Source: Halichondria panicea (lineage: Eukaryota > Porifera > Demospongiae > Suberitida > Halichondriidae). Taken from it: DNA of 64,000 bases. Below, piece after piece: positions 9,713 to 21,601 of this stretch (its first letter is position 1; each line of letters begins with the position of its first letter). Location: contig NC_087383.1 in assembly GCF_963675165.1 (NCBI RefSeq), positions 3,936,979 to 4,000,978 on the forward strand. The letters are read 5' to 3'. Both the position numbers and the translations under genes were made by a program. Below the pieces are notes generated by a model. That model saw only the letters and a list, made by a program, of their open reading frames with translations. It was not told the DNA's origin and searched no databases.

Positions 9713-11506
9713 GTATAATGTAATGTGGTTCACATTAAGGAACTATTATAATTATAGAGAGTTCATATTTCTCTTATTGCTGTGTTAATTCTGTTGCTGT
9801 GACTACTTTGAGTTGTCATGCATAACCCCCAATCGATGGCACACCGTCGTCATAGCAAAATGAGTATAGTTATATAACTTATGTGCCTGGCTATCACAGT
9901 ACATTTGCATCGTTTCTGCAGCGCTGCTGCTGTACACTTTGCAAGTACATATACCATCATCCAAAGCTATACACTTGCATTTCCAAGTACACAAGTATAC
10001 CACCTAGTGCAGTGCACACATGCATATCCCACTGATTATAGTGCACTCTTCCAGCTCAACACTGACTGTGAACGATGAGGCCATAAACCCCCTAGTCTCA
10101 GGAGGACCCCCACAGCCCTCCTGATGGGCGGGTCACCTGGTCAGACTAGTGCCGTGGTGGGAGAGAGTTTGAGAATGTGTGAGGAACTTGCAATATTTAT
10201 AACGGATGATGAGGAATACTATAGCTTACTCTAGAACAACCACCCACCATTTGAACTTACCCTAATGAAAATTTTGCACGAGAAGCCATGCAATAAGTGA
10301 CCCCCAAAATTCTTGTGGTTCGATAACTTTATGAGTTTCGGGATAATTTGAGGGGGGCGTGTATTTTGTGTGTTGATCTCACTTGGAATGACCCAATGGC
10401 ATATATAATTATAATTATGATGATCGTTATTAATCTTGCTGCCTTCTCTGTATTCAGTATGCACTGCATGGAAATGTGTAGTCCTTATATTAATCCCACG
10501 CTGAAAGTGCTGCTTTGTATAATTATACTCTCTCCTTCACAAAATGGTGTTGGTACATGTACGTACGTCATGTGATTACAGTTGCTTAATTAAGTTTCTT
10601 GGCAATTTTGAGAGGCCGCTAATAGCAAGAGTTCATAAGTTCATAATAAAAGAGAGGGAGTATCTAACGTAGCATAACATGTATTTGGAAAGTAACGTAA
10701 CTTCTTGCTTTGCTATTTGCCTCGAGGCAGAAAAAATGTAATTGGCCAAATCATTAGTTGATAACGCGTTTCAGACAGGGTGTAACGTTACACTCTGAAT
10801 ACATTTGATGGAAGGTAACGATATGCTCGATATACTCTCTCTCTTTTATTATGGACTCTTGACAGATTGTTGTCAGCTAGAGCTAGAGGAGGAATGTTTG
10901 TGCTCAAACTTCAAATTTTACTTTAATGACCCCTTTACCTGTCAATATCAATTGCAATGTTGTTTGGGAGCAGATCTTTACCAAATACATATTATGTTTT
11001 CATACCTCCTAGATTGAATGAGAAGAAGTCCAGTCCTCTAGACAGTATCAGAGGGCCTCCCTGGTTCCTATACCATCCACAGAGGTGAGAGATACACATG
11101 TGCAGTACAAGTTTAGAATATTCAGTGGCCTTTAATCAAAATAGATCTACTATTTGCTTGGCATTACTTTTTTGCTAGTGAGCTGCATTTCAGAGCATTT
11201 AGCAATTGATCATGTATATACTGTATGATCTATGCTCTGAATAGCCGATCTGATGGTGTACTGTGTGATTGCAGCTGTATGTACACGTACGCTACTATCT
11301 CTTTATAATAGTTATTGCAACAACCCTGATAGCAGATGCCTATTTAATACTAACTACAGTCCAACTTTAGATTACCTTTATCTCAAAGTGGGAGAATACT
11401 GTTAAATTTCATTGCCAGATGTTCTGTAGTTGACTGTACATGCACGTCACTATTGTATGTCGAGTATTCTCCACCTGGCAGCAACTTATTGATGTTCCCC
11501 TATCAG
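9713..11506. other. Noncoding stretch with one possible exon trace
   Basis: Around 10113-10230 an acceptor-like CCCCCACAG is followed by an open stretch encoding LLMGGSPGQTSAVVGESL, possibly another gene X exon. The segment 10925-11030 is similar to 41590-41720, so it belongs to the duplicated gene X block. Nothing else is supported. Confidence 0.4.
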
Positions 11507-11654
11507 GTTGAGGAGAAGAGTGAAACCATTCGATGTCTAGAGGATGACCTGCTGAGGGAGTTGGAGCAGAAGCTGCTCGAGAGGTCTCAAATCATGGACC
11601 TGGGTGTCGTGGCTGAGCTGGAGTGAGAATTGGAACTGGCCAACAGCAAGGCAG
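11507..11654 (+). pseudogene. Gene X coiled-coil exon with in-frame stop
   Basis: After the acceptor CCCCTATCAG the frame reads a charged coiled-coil sequence (LEDDLLRELEQKLLERSQIM), then a TGA at 11624-11626, then ELELANSKA up to CAG|GTGTGA. The copy at 41718-41846 has the same TGA in the same context, so the stop predates the duplication. It could alternatively mark a GA|GTGAGA donor inside the segment. Confidence 0.55.
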
Positions 11655-11858
11655 GTGTGAGTTTAGTATATTTGTATATGTATTATGTATACATTCGGTG
11701 AACACTGTATAATTTATGCATGTACCTGCAGTACATGTAACTACTGTACAGCTGTTTGCATTATAGACCTTGCTAAATCATTTACTGCATTACCACAAAA
11801 CCACCATACAATGTTGCTATGCAAACAAATAGTATAAATACATGTACATGCATGTAGT

Positions 11859-12060
11859 ACCGTATAGCGGGTAATTTTCGTGGGGCAAAATATTCGTGGT
11901 TTTCGTGGTTGGTGGTCTAACCACGAATATTTTACCCACGAATGAAGCGACCTTGCCTACAATCCAAGCAGCAACCACGAAAATATTATTACCCACGAAA
12001 TGTCTCAATATTGCTGAACCACGAATATTTTGTCCCCCGAAAATTACCCGCTATACGGTA
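11859..12060. mobile_element. MITE, TATAGCGGGTA family, best-preserved copy
   Basis: The termini CCGTATAGCGGGTAATTTTCG-like (left) and AAAATTACCCGCTATACGG (right) are almost perfect inverted repeats, about 200 bp apart. Multiple ACGAATATTT / AAATATTCGT words occur inside in both orientations. No ORF. It lies between gene X exons. Confidence 0.85.
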
Positions 12061-12880
12061 TAGTAATGATGGCTTCTAGAACTAGACTATACAAAAATAG
12101 CAGAGGAGGTTGGCCACGCGTCATCAATCATGTGAAATTCCTAAGGTCTCTGCTCACGTTACCATAGATACCGAATAACTGTAATATAAAAAAGTTATGG
12201 ATACTCTTGCTTTGCTGACTTGTAACACTGGACTAGCTGTGTCTGTTGTCTGGCTGGACCAAGATTAGCTAGACTATAGGGTAGAGTATAGTTCAGCGGT
12301 GCTGTATGTAGCTTGCATTGTACTGGCTGGCAAGAATCTAGTAAACACTGTATGCACTGATAACTCGCCAGAATAGAGGGGATCGGGTTGGTTAATGAAT
12401 ACTTTATATTCAAAGTAGCCAGAGAGATACATAAATGTCAGTCTCCAATGATCGTGCAACACCATCTAGAAGTTTACATAGAAAATCCTTGTCAATTTCT
12501 GTGCCAGCTCAGCAAAAAAAGTGGTGCACGTGATCGTCTCCAACCTCCTCTGCAAAAATTGGGTCAAACAGAACAATTTTCAACAGAATAGGCATGAGCT
12601 TGCCCCCCCCCCCAAAGAACCTACATTGTAAATGTATGTATATAGTCAGTCAAATCGTTACAAGCATAGATATAGGTGTGGCTTAGTGGTTAGAGCGAAC
12701 CAGGGAGGATTTGATGTGGAGAAGGGCCAGCAACACCTTGTGCTGAGACTACTTGCATGCTGAACGAAAAATTGTTACGCCAAGGAACCTGCAGATGGCT
12801 GACTCGCTCACTGTGGTATATCGGTTTGACCAACAATTCCGAACATATTTCACATTTCTCGTATAAGCAGCAGGCTTAAA
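12061..12880. other. Noncoding stretch with a tRNA-like promoter trace
   Basis: At 12672-12690 GTGGCTTAGTGGTTAGAGC closely fits a tRNA A-box region, but no intact B box or cloverleaf follows, so it looks like a decayed SINE head. The rest holds no supported gene. A poly-C run lies at 12603-12612. Confidence 0.35.
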
Positions 12881-12889
12881 CTATCTTTT

Positions 12890-13260
12890 GTGATATGTCA
12901 GTGCTTGATGACCTTTGCAGTACTTCGTACTAACAGTTTCTTCAGCCTTCACACTGCTTTCCATACATTCAGTGGACAGATTAGTAGCTACATGTATATC
13001 ATATCTGCTGGTATATGCAAGCTAGTCCCCGCCCATTCTCCATTTCAGATCCTCACCATAATTTGTATGTGAGTTTCCATACCACCAAGAGTAGATCGTG
13101 AGAGCAGTTACTATAATATTGATACCACCTTATAATAAGATAATTTTCGAGGGTCTCACAGATTAGCCATTTTTGTAGCTCGCAACATTGTATGGTATTT
13201 TGCAGCTGTACCACTACCATGCACATGATGGTTGCATTACCTGTGTGTGTGTGTAGTGTA
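12890..13260 (+). repeat. Segmental duplication, noncoding part (copy A)
   Basis: This segment matches 43870-44310 over several hundred bases, for example GCAGTACTTCGTACTAACAG and AAGCTAGTCCCCGCCCATTC in both. It includes a worn MITE-like piece near 13135-13190 (compare TATAGCGGGTAATTTTTGA at 44108). Confidence 0.8.
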
Positions 13261-13280
13261 CATGACCATCTATTACCCAG

Positions 13281-13366
13281 TCTGCTGTGCAGCTAGGAGA
13301 GACGTGTGATGGAGGAAGAGCTCAAGAAGGCACTGTGTAGACATATTCGAGTGCTACGAACAACAG
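13281..13366 (+). pseudogene. Gene X coiled-coil exon, internally deleted (copy A)
   Basis: Between a TTACCCAG acceptor and CAG|GTGATA donor, this copy matches the fuller exon at 30077-30230. It has an internal deletion after GGCACTG and loses frame (MEEELKKAL is still readable). Homologous copies lie at 44909-45062 and 49927-50046 on the minus strand. Confidence 0.65.
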
Positions 13367-13585
13367 GTGATAAAAGTTATACAGTATACCTTTACAGATT
13401 ATGGCATACAATGCATCTATGTACATTACTGGACTAGACTGTTAACCATAATTATTTTGCTGAAAAACGCTTGCGATTATGCTGAATCAGCAGACATTTT
13501 TATTCAATTAGTAACTTTCCATGGCCGGTTATTGAACAGTTCTCTAAGTAATGTTTATCATATTTTTCTGCTCCTTTGCATAGTT

Positions 13586-13626
13586 TGAGGCGGAGTAATG
13601 AAATCATACGCCTTCAAAAAGTGCAG
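13586..13626 (+). pseudogene. Decayed gene X exon (FEAE exon, copy A)
   Basis: TTTGAGGCGGAG follows CCTTTGCATAG and stops are present within 15 bases. It corresponds to the open 57-base segment at 25199-25255. Confidence 0.45.
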
Positions 13627-13920
13627 GTAAGAAATGTGATTATCGGAACTGAAGTTGTGGTCAAATAGTTGAAAGTATGTACTCACTGCACGAAGGAATG
13701 GTAGTATACATTATATATACCACATTACTGCTGGTGAAAAACCTTTGTACGAGCAGAAAACATGACCCTTTGCGATCTAACTATTGCGTTCTGGCAAGGA
13801 TCGTGTGTATTTTCATTTAGGCTAAAAAGTTGCGACCATCGAAAAGTTTGCGTATGTTTGATGCTCGTAGTAATACAGTAGAACTTATATACACTCAATG
13901 TACCCCCCCCCCATGCACAG

Positions 13921-14056
13921 AGAGTTCTTCCTGCGAGCATCGACAGTGGACCCCCCGGACAGAAAGCTGGGTATCGACGAGTATTCTGACGTGACCCAGA
14001 CCATGCTCACCAAACTACATCAGTCAGTGTCCATGGAGATATGCTCCACCCACTCT
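13921..14056 (+). pseudogene. Gene X exon FLRASTVD, best-preserved copy (A)
   Basis: After CCATGCACAG the frame is open for 136 bases, encoding FFLRASTVDPPDRKLGIDEY and further to SMEICSTHS, and ends at CACTCT|GTGAGT. Copies B (30741-30864) and C (53694-53818) have deletions and stops. The protein family is not recognised. This copy is intact by itself but neighbours broken exons, so I call the locus a pseudogene. Confidence 0.6.
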
Positions 14057-14248
14057 GTGAGTCTCCACCTACTTACTGGAGAGCAGTTAATAGCATGCTT
14101 GTGTTGTGCGCTTAGAGCTTTAATATGGATTGTCAATGTAAATAGAATTTGTGCTTTCAATTCCTAGTCCATTTGGGTACATTGGGGTGTCACGGTATTG
14201 ATGCTAAGAGCTTCGTATGTCTCTTGTCATCGAATACTACTGGGAATC

Positions 14249-14581
14249 CCTACTAGAATCAAACATCTATGATTATCCATCAACATGTCCCAATAATTGC
14301 TCTGGCACGTACTTTTGTCCACGTTTTGACTGAAGCTCAGACTCTACTACTATAATCTAGACTTAAACAATTAAAGTGTGAGGCTATTTTGCCCCAATCT
14401 TACCTGTTAACGTTACGCCCTACTAGAATCAAACATCTATCAACATGTCCCAATAATTGCTCTGGCACGTACTTTTGTCCACGTTTTGACTGAAGCTCAG
14501 ACTCTACTACTATAATCTAGACTTAAAGAATTAAAGTGTGAGGCTATTTTGCCCCAATCTTACCTGTTAACGTTACGCCCT
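14249..14581 (+). repeat. Tandem duplication of about 167 bp
   Basis: Two near-identical copies start with CCCTACTAGAATCAAACATC (14249 and about 14417) and end in TTACCTGTTAACGTTACGCC. The second copy lacks about 8 bases after the start. It lies in an intron-like part of gene X copy A; copy B has a single version near 31050-31220. Confidence 0.85.
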
Positions 14582-14615
14582 ATAATAATGTGAACATTAT
14601 TTTTTACTCGTCCAG

Positions 14616-14684
14616 GTTCAGGTTCGGAAATGTTGTGTTTGAGATCACATCAGGCAGATAGAGAAGGTGGAGCTGGTCCTCCAG
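14616..14684 (+). pseudogene. Gene X penultimate exon, truncated (copy A)
   Basis: An acceptor CGTCCAG is followed by sequence that still reads RQIEKVELVLQ before CAG|GTGAGG, but it contains a stop. Compared with copy B (31232-31361) it lacks about 60 bases in the middle. Confidence 0.5.
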
Positions 14685-14869
14685 GTGAGGGTGTGTGTGT
14701 GCGTACAGGCATAATTAGGTATGTAAAGTGTTTAAAGTTCACTGCCTTGTGTCAGGTATAGTGTTGGTATGCTTGTACGGTGTATGTAAGTACATGTATT
14801 TACAAATACATGCATTCTTTGTCTTATAGCAGTTGAAGTGTTTCACTGCCCTCTCTTCTCCCCACACAG

Positions 14870-14974
14870 GACCTCCTTCAGCTGCAATACGAGGGCCTGG
14901 CAATCATGGAGATGTGTGAGACGGTCAAATTGAACGTTAATCTGCTCATTTTCCTTATGAACAAAAATCGCTAA
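14870..14974 (+). pseudogene. Gene X last exon (copy A)
   Basis: After TTCTCCCCACACAG the frame is open to a TAA at 14972, encoding DLLQLQYEGLAIMEM and NLLIFLMNKNR. Copy B has the same acceptor at 31475 but reaches a stop earlier. It ends the gene X series and lies tail-to-tail with NLR-A, now separated by the LTR element. Confidence 0.55.
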
Positions 14975-15895
14975 GCGTTATATTGTATTTCCTGTATTCA
15001 TGACAATTTTATGTACGTGCAGTACATGTACTTTCTGTGACACTGTTTAGAAAGCGAAACCATCATTATTGCTGTGCTATTGACCATTTCTAACTTGATT
15101 TGTTTAGGTAGTGGTTAAGTAATGTGCCTATTTCTGTCTTCTGTGCACTAACTGTTCTCAAAGCATTTAAATTGTCATTGAATAACGTAGTACAAAATAA
15201 ATCATGCATGGTTGAGATTAAATAATAGTTAGACTATAACTATACATGATTTATACCTTGTAAACGGGTACGAATTTGAAATTAACGCTAAATTAAGTAC
15301 GTGGTGCTAATAATAAAACGCAATTAAAAAAGTATGAATCTCATTCAAAAAAAAATTTTTTTTTCTTTTTTCTTTTTTCTGATGTACTTTTGTATAATGT
15401 AATGCATGTACTTTTGAGAGTATGCTAAGCAAGCTAGTCCGCCAAAATTAGTACCCTAAAAACAAAAAAATCTGAAAACGCTAAAATTACTACCCGTCTA
15501 TATTATATTAATAGTAGTAACATTAAGGTACTGGGTAGAAGCCCAAAGCCAAAGGGCTGGTTGTAGTATTCCGAACGTATAGTGAGAGTTCTACTAGCCC
15601 TGAGGACTTCTAAATCATGTGGAAACTTCCTAAACAGTGTCTAAGCATTTTAGATCATAGCAACCATGAGTATCTAGCCAATCAGTATATCTAATCTTTG
15701 CTAATGATTTTCTAAGTGAAGTACGTAATTTTCTAAGTACATGATTTTCTGAACACTTCCTTTAGCCAATCAGATTGCGGTATTTATGTAAACATGATAA
15801 TTATAATCACCAATAATTATTATTATAATTATTATTGTATTCACTGAAAATGTACGTACAGTATTGCTGTTGTGCTATCCCGGCATTATAACAAC
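14975..15895. other. Noncoding stretch before the LTR element
   Basis: The segment 15110-15210 resembles 21500-21590 (GCATTTAAATTGTCATTGAA in both), the 3' flank of NLR-A, so that flank is itself partly duplicated. Long A/T runs lie at 15346-15380. No gene. Confidence 0.5.
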
Positions 15896-15962
15896 TGTAA
15901 CAAACTCAACTCTTTCTATCACTTTCAATCATACGTGACATGCCCATTGTCACAATGTTACA
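15896..15962 (-). repeat. 3' LTR of the gypsy-type element (deleted, 67 bp)
   Basis: It begins TGTAACAAACTCAAC and ends ACAATGTTACA, matching the 124 bp right LTR except for a clean internal deletion of about 57 bp. CAAC flanks both ends of the whole element (15892-15895 and 21494-21497), consistent with a 4 bp target duplication. A purine run (GAGCAGGGGATA on the minus strand) borders it, as expected for a polypurine tract. Confidence 0.8.
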
Positions 15963-18900
15963 TATCCCCTGCTCAGGATAGCTCGTCCCGAGCGTTCTCT
16001 GAATCCTTAACACTCATCAGCCGAGCCGGGGCCTTGATTTCTCGAGTTCGAGTTCGAGTTCGTGTTTGCGTACCTTTCGACGGTACTGCAATTGGTTCTC
16101 TGGCCTTCTTCTTTGCAGACTCTTGCGGCACAGTGTCGAATATTGCGTCGGTATCAGAGGGGGTGATTGGTGTGTGAGTCTTGGGAGATACAGTCTCATC
16201 TAGAGTTTCCTCCGGGAGAGTTTCTTTCTGCAACTTGGACAGCCATTTCGGGGGACGCCCAGGCCCCTGTCGACGAGGTCCATACCAGTAGTACCCGGAT
16301 GGAAATCCATCAGGGCATCGCGTCACACGTTCCAGGTGTACCTGGATCTTACCATCTTGAGGAGCGTACACCTTCTCAGCGACCATGCCAGTTTTCGTGA
16401 CCTCCAGTACTCTATAGGGTCCATGCCATGGTCGAGACAACTTCCTTTCTTTGCCTGACTCATCCTGTCGAAAGCGAATCATGGTCCAGTCCGTTCATCT
16501 GAGTGTTAGGAGTCGTCCTTCGGTCATAATACTTCTTGTAGCGCGTCTGAGCCTGTTGGATAGACTCGGCGGCTAGGTCTCTAGCTTGACTTAGCGTAGT
16601 AGCCAATTTCTCACGGTAGTCAGACACCTCTTCACTCCTCACGTCCTCAGGTGGTAACAGGGCCACTTCAGATGGAGATTTTAGGTCAGTCCCAAACAAA
16701 AGGAAGGATGGCTTTTCTCCGGTGCTTTCGTGCAGAGTGTTGCGGTAAGCCCATAATAGGCCGTGAAGGTTGGTGTCCCATTGCTTGCCCCTCGTTTCTA
16801 CATGCTTGCGAATCATTTGCTTCAACGTCCTGTTAAAACGCTCAACTAAGCCGTTACCTCTGGGGTGATAAGCGGTAGTGTTCAATTTGGTTGTGCCCAA
16901 CAGAGTGCACACATCTTTCATGAGGAAGGATAGCAAGTTAGTGCCTCGATCCGAGAGAAGGCCCTCCCTCCGGCACCCCAAAGACCGGGACAATCTCTTT
17001 CACCAGTATGTCTACAATTCTCCTGGTCTTCTGATCAGGCATGGGAAAAACCATAGGCCACTTCGACAGGAAGTCTTGGAACACCAAGACGTGTTTGTTG
17101 CCTAAATCCGTCTTTGGGAGGTCCATGATATCAACACCCACCAGCTGGAAAGGTCTTCGCACTGGGATGGGTTGCAGCGGTGGTCTCCCTACTCTTGGTC
17201 CGCCAGACACCGTCGTGCACGGTGGGAAGTTCTTGCAAAACTGTTGGACATCTTGATACATTCCGTCCCACCAAAACTTTGGGCAGAGGGCACCATAAGT
17301 TCTCTGTCCTGAGAAGTGTCCTGCAAATGGACCACTGTGGAACTGCCTTATCAGCTCTTGTCGGTGACTCTTCGGAATCACTGCCCTCCTACTGTGGTTC
17401 TTCTTGGGGTTGATATAGTACAGGACTCCCTCGATAATTGCAAAGCGGTCCACCATCCTAGTCAGGTAATTAGCTTGAGGCTGGAATGCCAATATTTGCT
17501 TACACTCCGGGTCCTTCGCCTGTTCTTCTTTAAGAGACCCAGTGAGCGACACTTGCATTTCCGTCTCTTCTGCCAACAGAGATGTAACATTCCCTACGCT
17601 GGAGTCCATTTCACTAGGGCAATGCTTCAGTAGTGTTCTGATCGAGTCGTCTCCCACAAGGTGGAACACTGATACGCCGATATCAACTTCTTCGTCGGGT
17701 GCTTGGTCTTGAGGACAACGCGAGAGAGTGTCCGCGTTCTGATTATCTCTTCCTCTATGGTATAAAATCTCCACCCGGCCAATTCCACTCTCATATATCT
17801 TCGACCACCAACGAGCATGCTTTGCACTCGCTGCTGGGTTCTGTAGAACTGCCTTGACAGCTGTGTGGTCTGTGAAAATCTTCACTTGTTGGCCATAAAG
17901 GTAAGTTTTGAAATGGGCTAGGGACCAGACAACTGCCAGTGTTTCCAAGTCTGTGATGCCATAGTTTCTCTCAGCTTGAGAGGTGGCTCGACTGGCATAT
18001 GCCACTGGGTGGGGTAACCCATCTTCTTGTACTTGAGACAGAACAGCTCCCAAACCGGCCACACTTGCATCCGTTTCCAAAATGAAGTCCTTGATGAATG
18101 TTGGGTAAGCCAAAACTGGGGCTTTTAGCAAATTCTGTTTCAGGGTGTTGAATGCTGTCTGGCATTCAGGGTCCCAACTAAATCTCGCATTCTTTTTGGT
18201 GAGGGCATGCAGAAGACTTGCTATTGTTGCGAAGGAGTTGACAAAGCGTCTATAATAGGATGTCAGTCCTAGGAATTGTCGAACACCAGAGACGCAGGTT
18301 GGAACTGGAAACTCCTTTACGGCTTTAAGGTGTCTTTCGGACGTCTTCAGTCCCTGTGGAGTAATCATATGTCCCAAATATTCCACCTCTTGTCGTATGA
18401 ATTTGCATTTAGCCGGATTCAGTTTCAATCCAGCCGCTAATACTCGGTCCATTACTTTCTTCAGGTGCTGTTGATGTTCCTTGAGCGTTCGTGGGATGTC
18501 ATCGATGTATGCAGACACGAAGTCGGGCTCGCCTTCCTGGTTCAATCCGTCCAAGACCTCTTGAACCAGTCTCTGGAAGACAGCTGGTGCGTTGGTCAGT
18601 CCAAAAGGCATGACACAAAATTCGAACAACCCACGATGCGTTACAAAAGCAGTCTTAGGTTGAGTATCTGCCAATAGCCTGCAGCCAAATCTAGTGTGGA
18701 GAAGTATCTCGAGTCTGCCAGCTGATCCAACAGGTCGTCAATTTGAGGAAGGGGAAATGTGTCTTTCGTTGTCACTTCGTTGAGCTTCCTGTAGTCGACA
18801 CAGAATCGATAGTCACCATTACGTTTCCTCACAAGGATTACTGGGCTTGCCCACGGGCTGTGTGACTTCTTGATGACTCCCGCTTTCGTCATCTTATTCA

Positions 18901-21369
18901 CTTGTCTTTCCACTTCATTTCTGACTACGAACGGCATTCTTCTTGGTGCTTGTCTCCGGGGTTGAGCATCGCCTGTGTCAATCTGCATCTTCACCATCTC
19001 CGTTTCTCCCCGTTCACCTTCTTCGAGGCAGAAGGCCGTGTGGTAGTCTTCTAGGAATTTGCAGAACGGTGCTTTATCATTTGGGGGTGTCGACGTATGT
19101 TATTAGCTTCTGCTTCCTCTCAAGGACCTGATCAGACGGCATCGACTGCACAACATGAGCTCGGGGACCAGGATCAAGCTGTCCTTGGTCATTAATCTGC
19201 ACAGGGGAGATGAGGTCCACTTCGTTGGCCGTGCCCAGTTCGTGGTCCGCAAAGAGCTCTACGGTGAACCCTGTTCTGTTGGTCAGGAGCACGGTGGTGT
19301 CTTCTAATCCAGGTTGCACGAGACCTTGCTCCAGATGCACTCCTTGCGCAATCAAAGCCAAGTCTGCCTCTATCAGTATGAGAGCGTCTGGCTTATTTGT
19401 GGGGAACTGTACGGTGACAGGTGTCGTCTGTTGAGGTAGCAGCTTTTCTGACCGCACTAGTGACACCTTAACCATAGGTACGTCAGCCGATTCTGTTGGG
19501 GGTACGATAGACTGCCGGCAGACCCCCTCTGACAGCAGCAGTGGTGTGGATGAGTCTATCTTGATATACACTGGAGCAGACATTGATCCTCGAATGAAAT
19601 GTCTAGGTCCATGCAGCCATGAAGCACAAATGGTCGTTGGTCATAGGTGCGAGGTGTTTTGTCGGCTTTCCGAAAGTTCTTCTTTTTCAGTTTGGCTACT
19701 GTGGCCACTGTTTTAAACAGATCCCCGCCCAGAATAGTAATGTCGGCTCCACTGTCTATGACTCCTTTCACTGGTACACCATGTAGATCAACATTAGCAT
19801 ACATCACTTTGCTCCCTGTATCTCGTACTCTCACTGTCTGCACACTAGACTGGTCATCGTCATCTGAGGACACTAAGTAGTCAACTGATATTCTCTGCAA
19901 CTGACGCCTCAGGCTGGGTCTGTACTTGTCTGGTTTTGGGGTTTTTCCACTTATGACCTCCGGAGCTCTCTGTCTTCCTCTGACGGCAATCCCGGCTAAA
20001 GTGCCCAGGCTGCCTACACACGTAGCACACTTTCCGGCCTGAATTATCTGTACCTGAGCTCTCTCTTGTATACGCGGGTGGACTCCTGCCACTCTCTAGC
20101 TCTTGCCTCTTCTTCAAGGCCATCAGACATCTCTCTTCCCCTTTTGCTGCAATGCATAGTTGCTCATAGGCCAGGGCTCCTGAGACGGCTGGGGCCTGAA
20201 GTAACTCATACCTCAAACTGTCTTGTAGTTGGGCATACAGAAGGGCATCTCTGGTCTCTTTAGAGAGTGGTTCCCGACCATAGGCCTCTCTGAATGCCTT
20301 TTCTAGACGGGTAATGAACTCACCCACGCCGGCATCTGGGACATGTGTTTAAATTCCAGTGTTCCCAGCATTCTGCTTCCAGGGTCTAACCGGCTCTGGA
20401 GATTCTCCACCGCTGCATCCATGGTCTGCTTCTCGATTGCTTGTAACAGGCCCCATTCTTGTAGAGCCTGCCCACGTAAGTGGCCTGCCAGTTGCAATAG
20501 CCGATCTTGGTCTGATCAAACGATGGCAACCAGTCTTCGAATTTGACGCCCCTACTATCCCCCTGGAATGTCTCGACTGGAGGGGCTTTCCCCTTTCTCG
20601 GGAGTACGGTCTTTGTTCTAGGGTCCACGATTCTCGATCTCATAGGCGAGCTGGTGTGCGATGCGCAGGGTACCCTGCTTCCCGTGTGGAAGTCATTTCG
20701 GCCAAGCGTTGTTTTAATTCACATATTTCATTATCTTTTTCACACATAAACACATCGTATTGCATAGCACTATCACAATTAATTTTCCACAATTGCTTAT
20801 AATAATCTGATCTTTTCATCACCAAGCTTTGCCTGGTAACTACTTACCTCCCCCTCGAGGGAATGTACTCTTTCTTTTGCTGCAGTCAACTCCTCCTGGA
20901 GGGCTTCAACCTCCTGTTGTACTGCTGTTAGTTCCTTTTCCAGTTCCCCTTCAGACTCGGTTCCGTTCTCAGGGTCCTCTGCCGCTTCCTGGTCCATCGC
21001 AGGAGTTTCTTCTTCTGGAATCTCTAAAAAGATTCCCGTTTCGTCCATCAGTACTTGTACGTTCGAAGGCTCTCTACCCCCATCAGACAGTTTTGCGTCT
21101 ATTATCTGTAGCACCTCGGCAGTGGAAGCTGTGGTGGGGAGCCCCAACTCTGTAGCAATCCTTTTGGTAGCTCTCCCCGTCAGTCTCTTTGAGTTAAGAG
21201 GTAGCCGTGTCTCTCTTCCGGACATGACCACGTGGTCTCTAAATTCTGTTCTCCTTGCTGAAAACGTTTGAGAATACCAAGGATATACCTCAGCTACTCT
21301 CTGGTCTGTTCTTGACAATCAGCACGCCGATCCGTCCACGATGCTCTTGGATCTCGGCAAGACCTCCAC

Positions 21370-21493
21370 TGTAACAAACTCAACTCTTTCTATCACTTTC
21401 AATCATATGTGACATGCCCAGAACACTCATTACATCATGCCGTATATTAACTAATAGTAGTTCAATAGTATAATACATTGTCACAATGTTACA
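21370..21493 (-). repeat. 5' LTR of the gypsy-type element (124 bp)
   Basis: TGTAACAAACTCAAC to ACAATGTTACA in plus orientation. It is unusually short for an LTR but it pairs with 15896-15962, has TG/CA ends and is flanked by CAAC. The candidate primer-binding site begins just inside, at the left; I could not match it to a tRNA by eye. Confidence 0.82.
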
Positions 21494-21601
21494 CAACCTT
21501 TAATTTGTTTTAGGTAATGGTTGTGTAATATGCCAACATAGCATTTAAATTGTCATTGAATAATTATGGCAGAATAAAATCAAGTAAAATCATGGTCGAT
21601 A

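Larger units (their letters stand above)
15896..21493 (-). mobile_element. Ty3/gypsy-type LTR retrotransposon, degenerate
   Basis: A complete 5.6 kb insertion read on the minus strand. Gag: about 21318-20000, with a coiled coil and a CCHC knuckle (CYVCRQPGHFSRDC, near 20000-20035). Protease: DSGADITILG near 19740. Reverse transcriptase: about 18997-18400, with YRFCVDYRKLN and YIDDI. RNase H: near 18080-17750, with ETDASVAGLG. Integrase: about 17350-16500, with an HHCC-like region, SDRGTN and the NGLVERFNRT core motif. The tail reaches 15973. No envelope gene is seen. The reading frame is broken several times: within gag near 20400, at the RT around 18660 where bases are missing, after YIDDI, in the integrase near 16980, and near 16480. 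It is therefore not expected to act on its own. Order PR-RT-RH-IN fits Ty3/gypsy. Confidence 0.9.

Noticed and set aside
12672-12740. tRNA gene
   Set aside because: A-box-like sequence only; no B box, no acceptor stem pairing visible.
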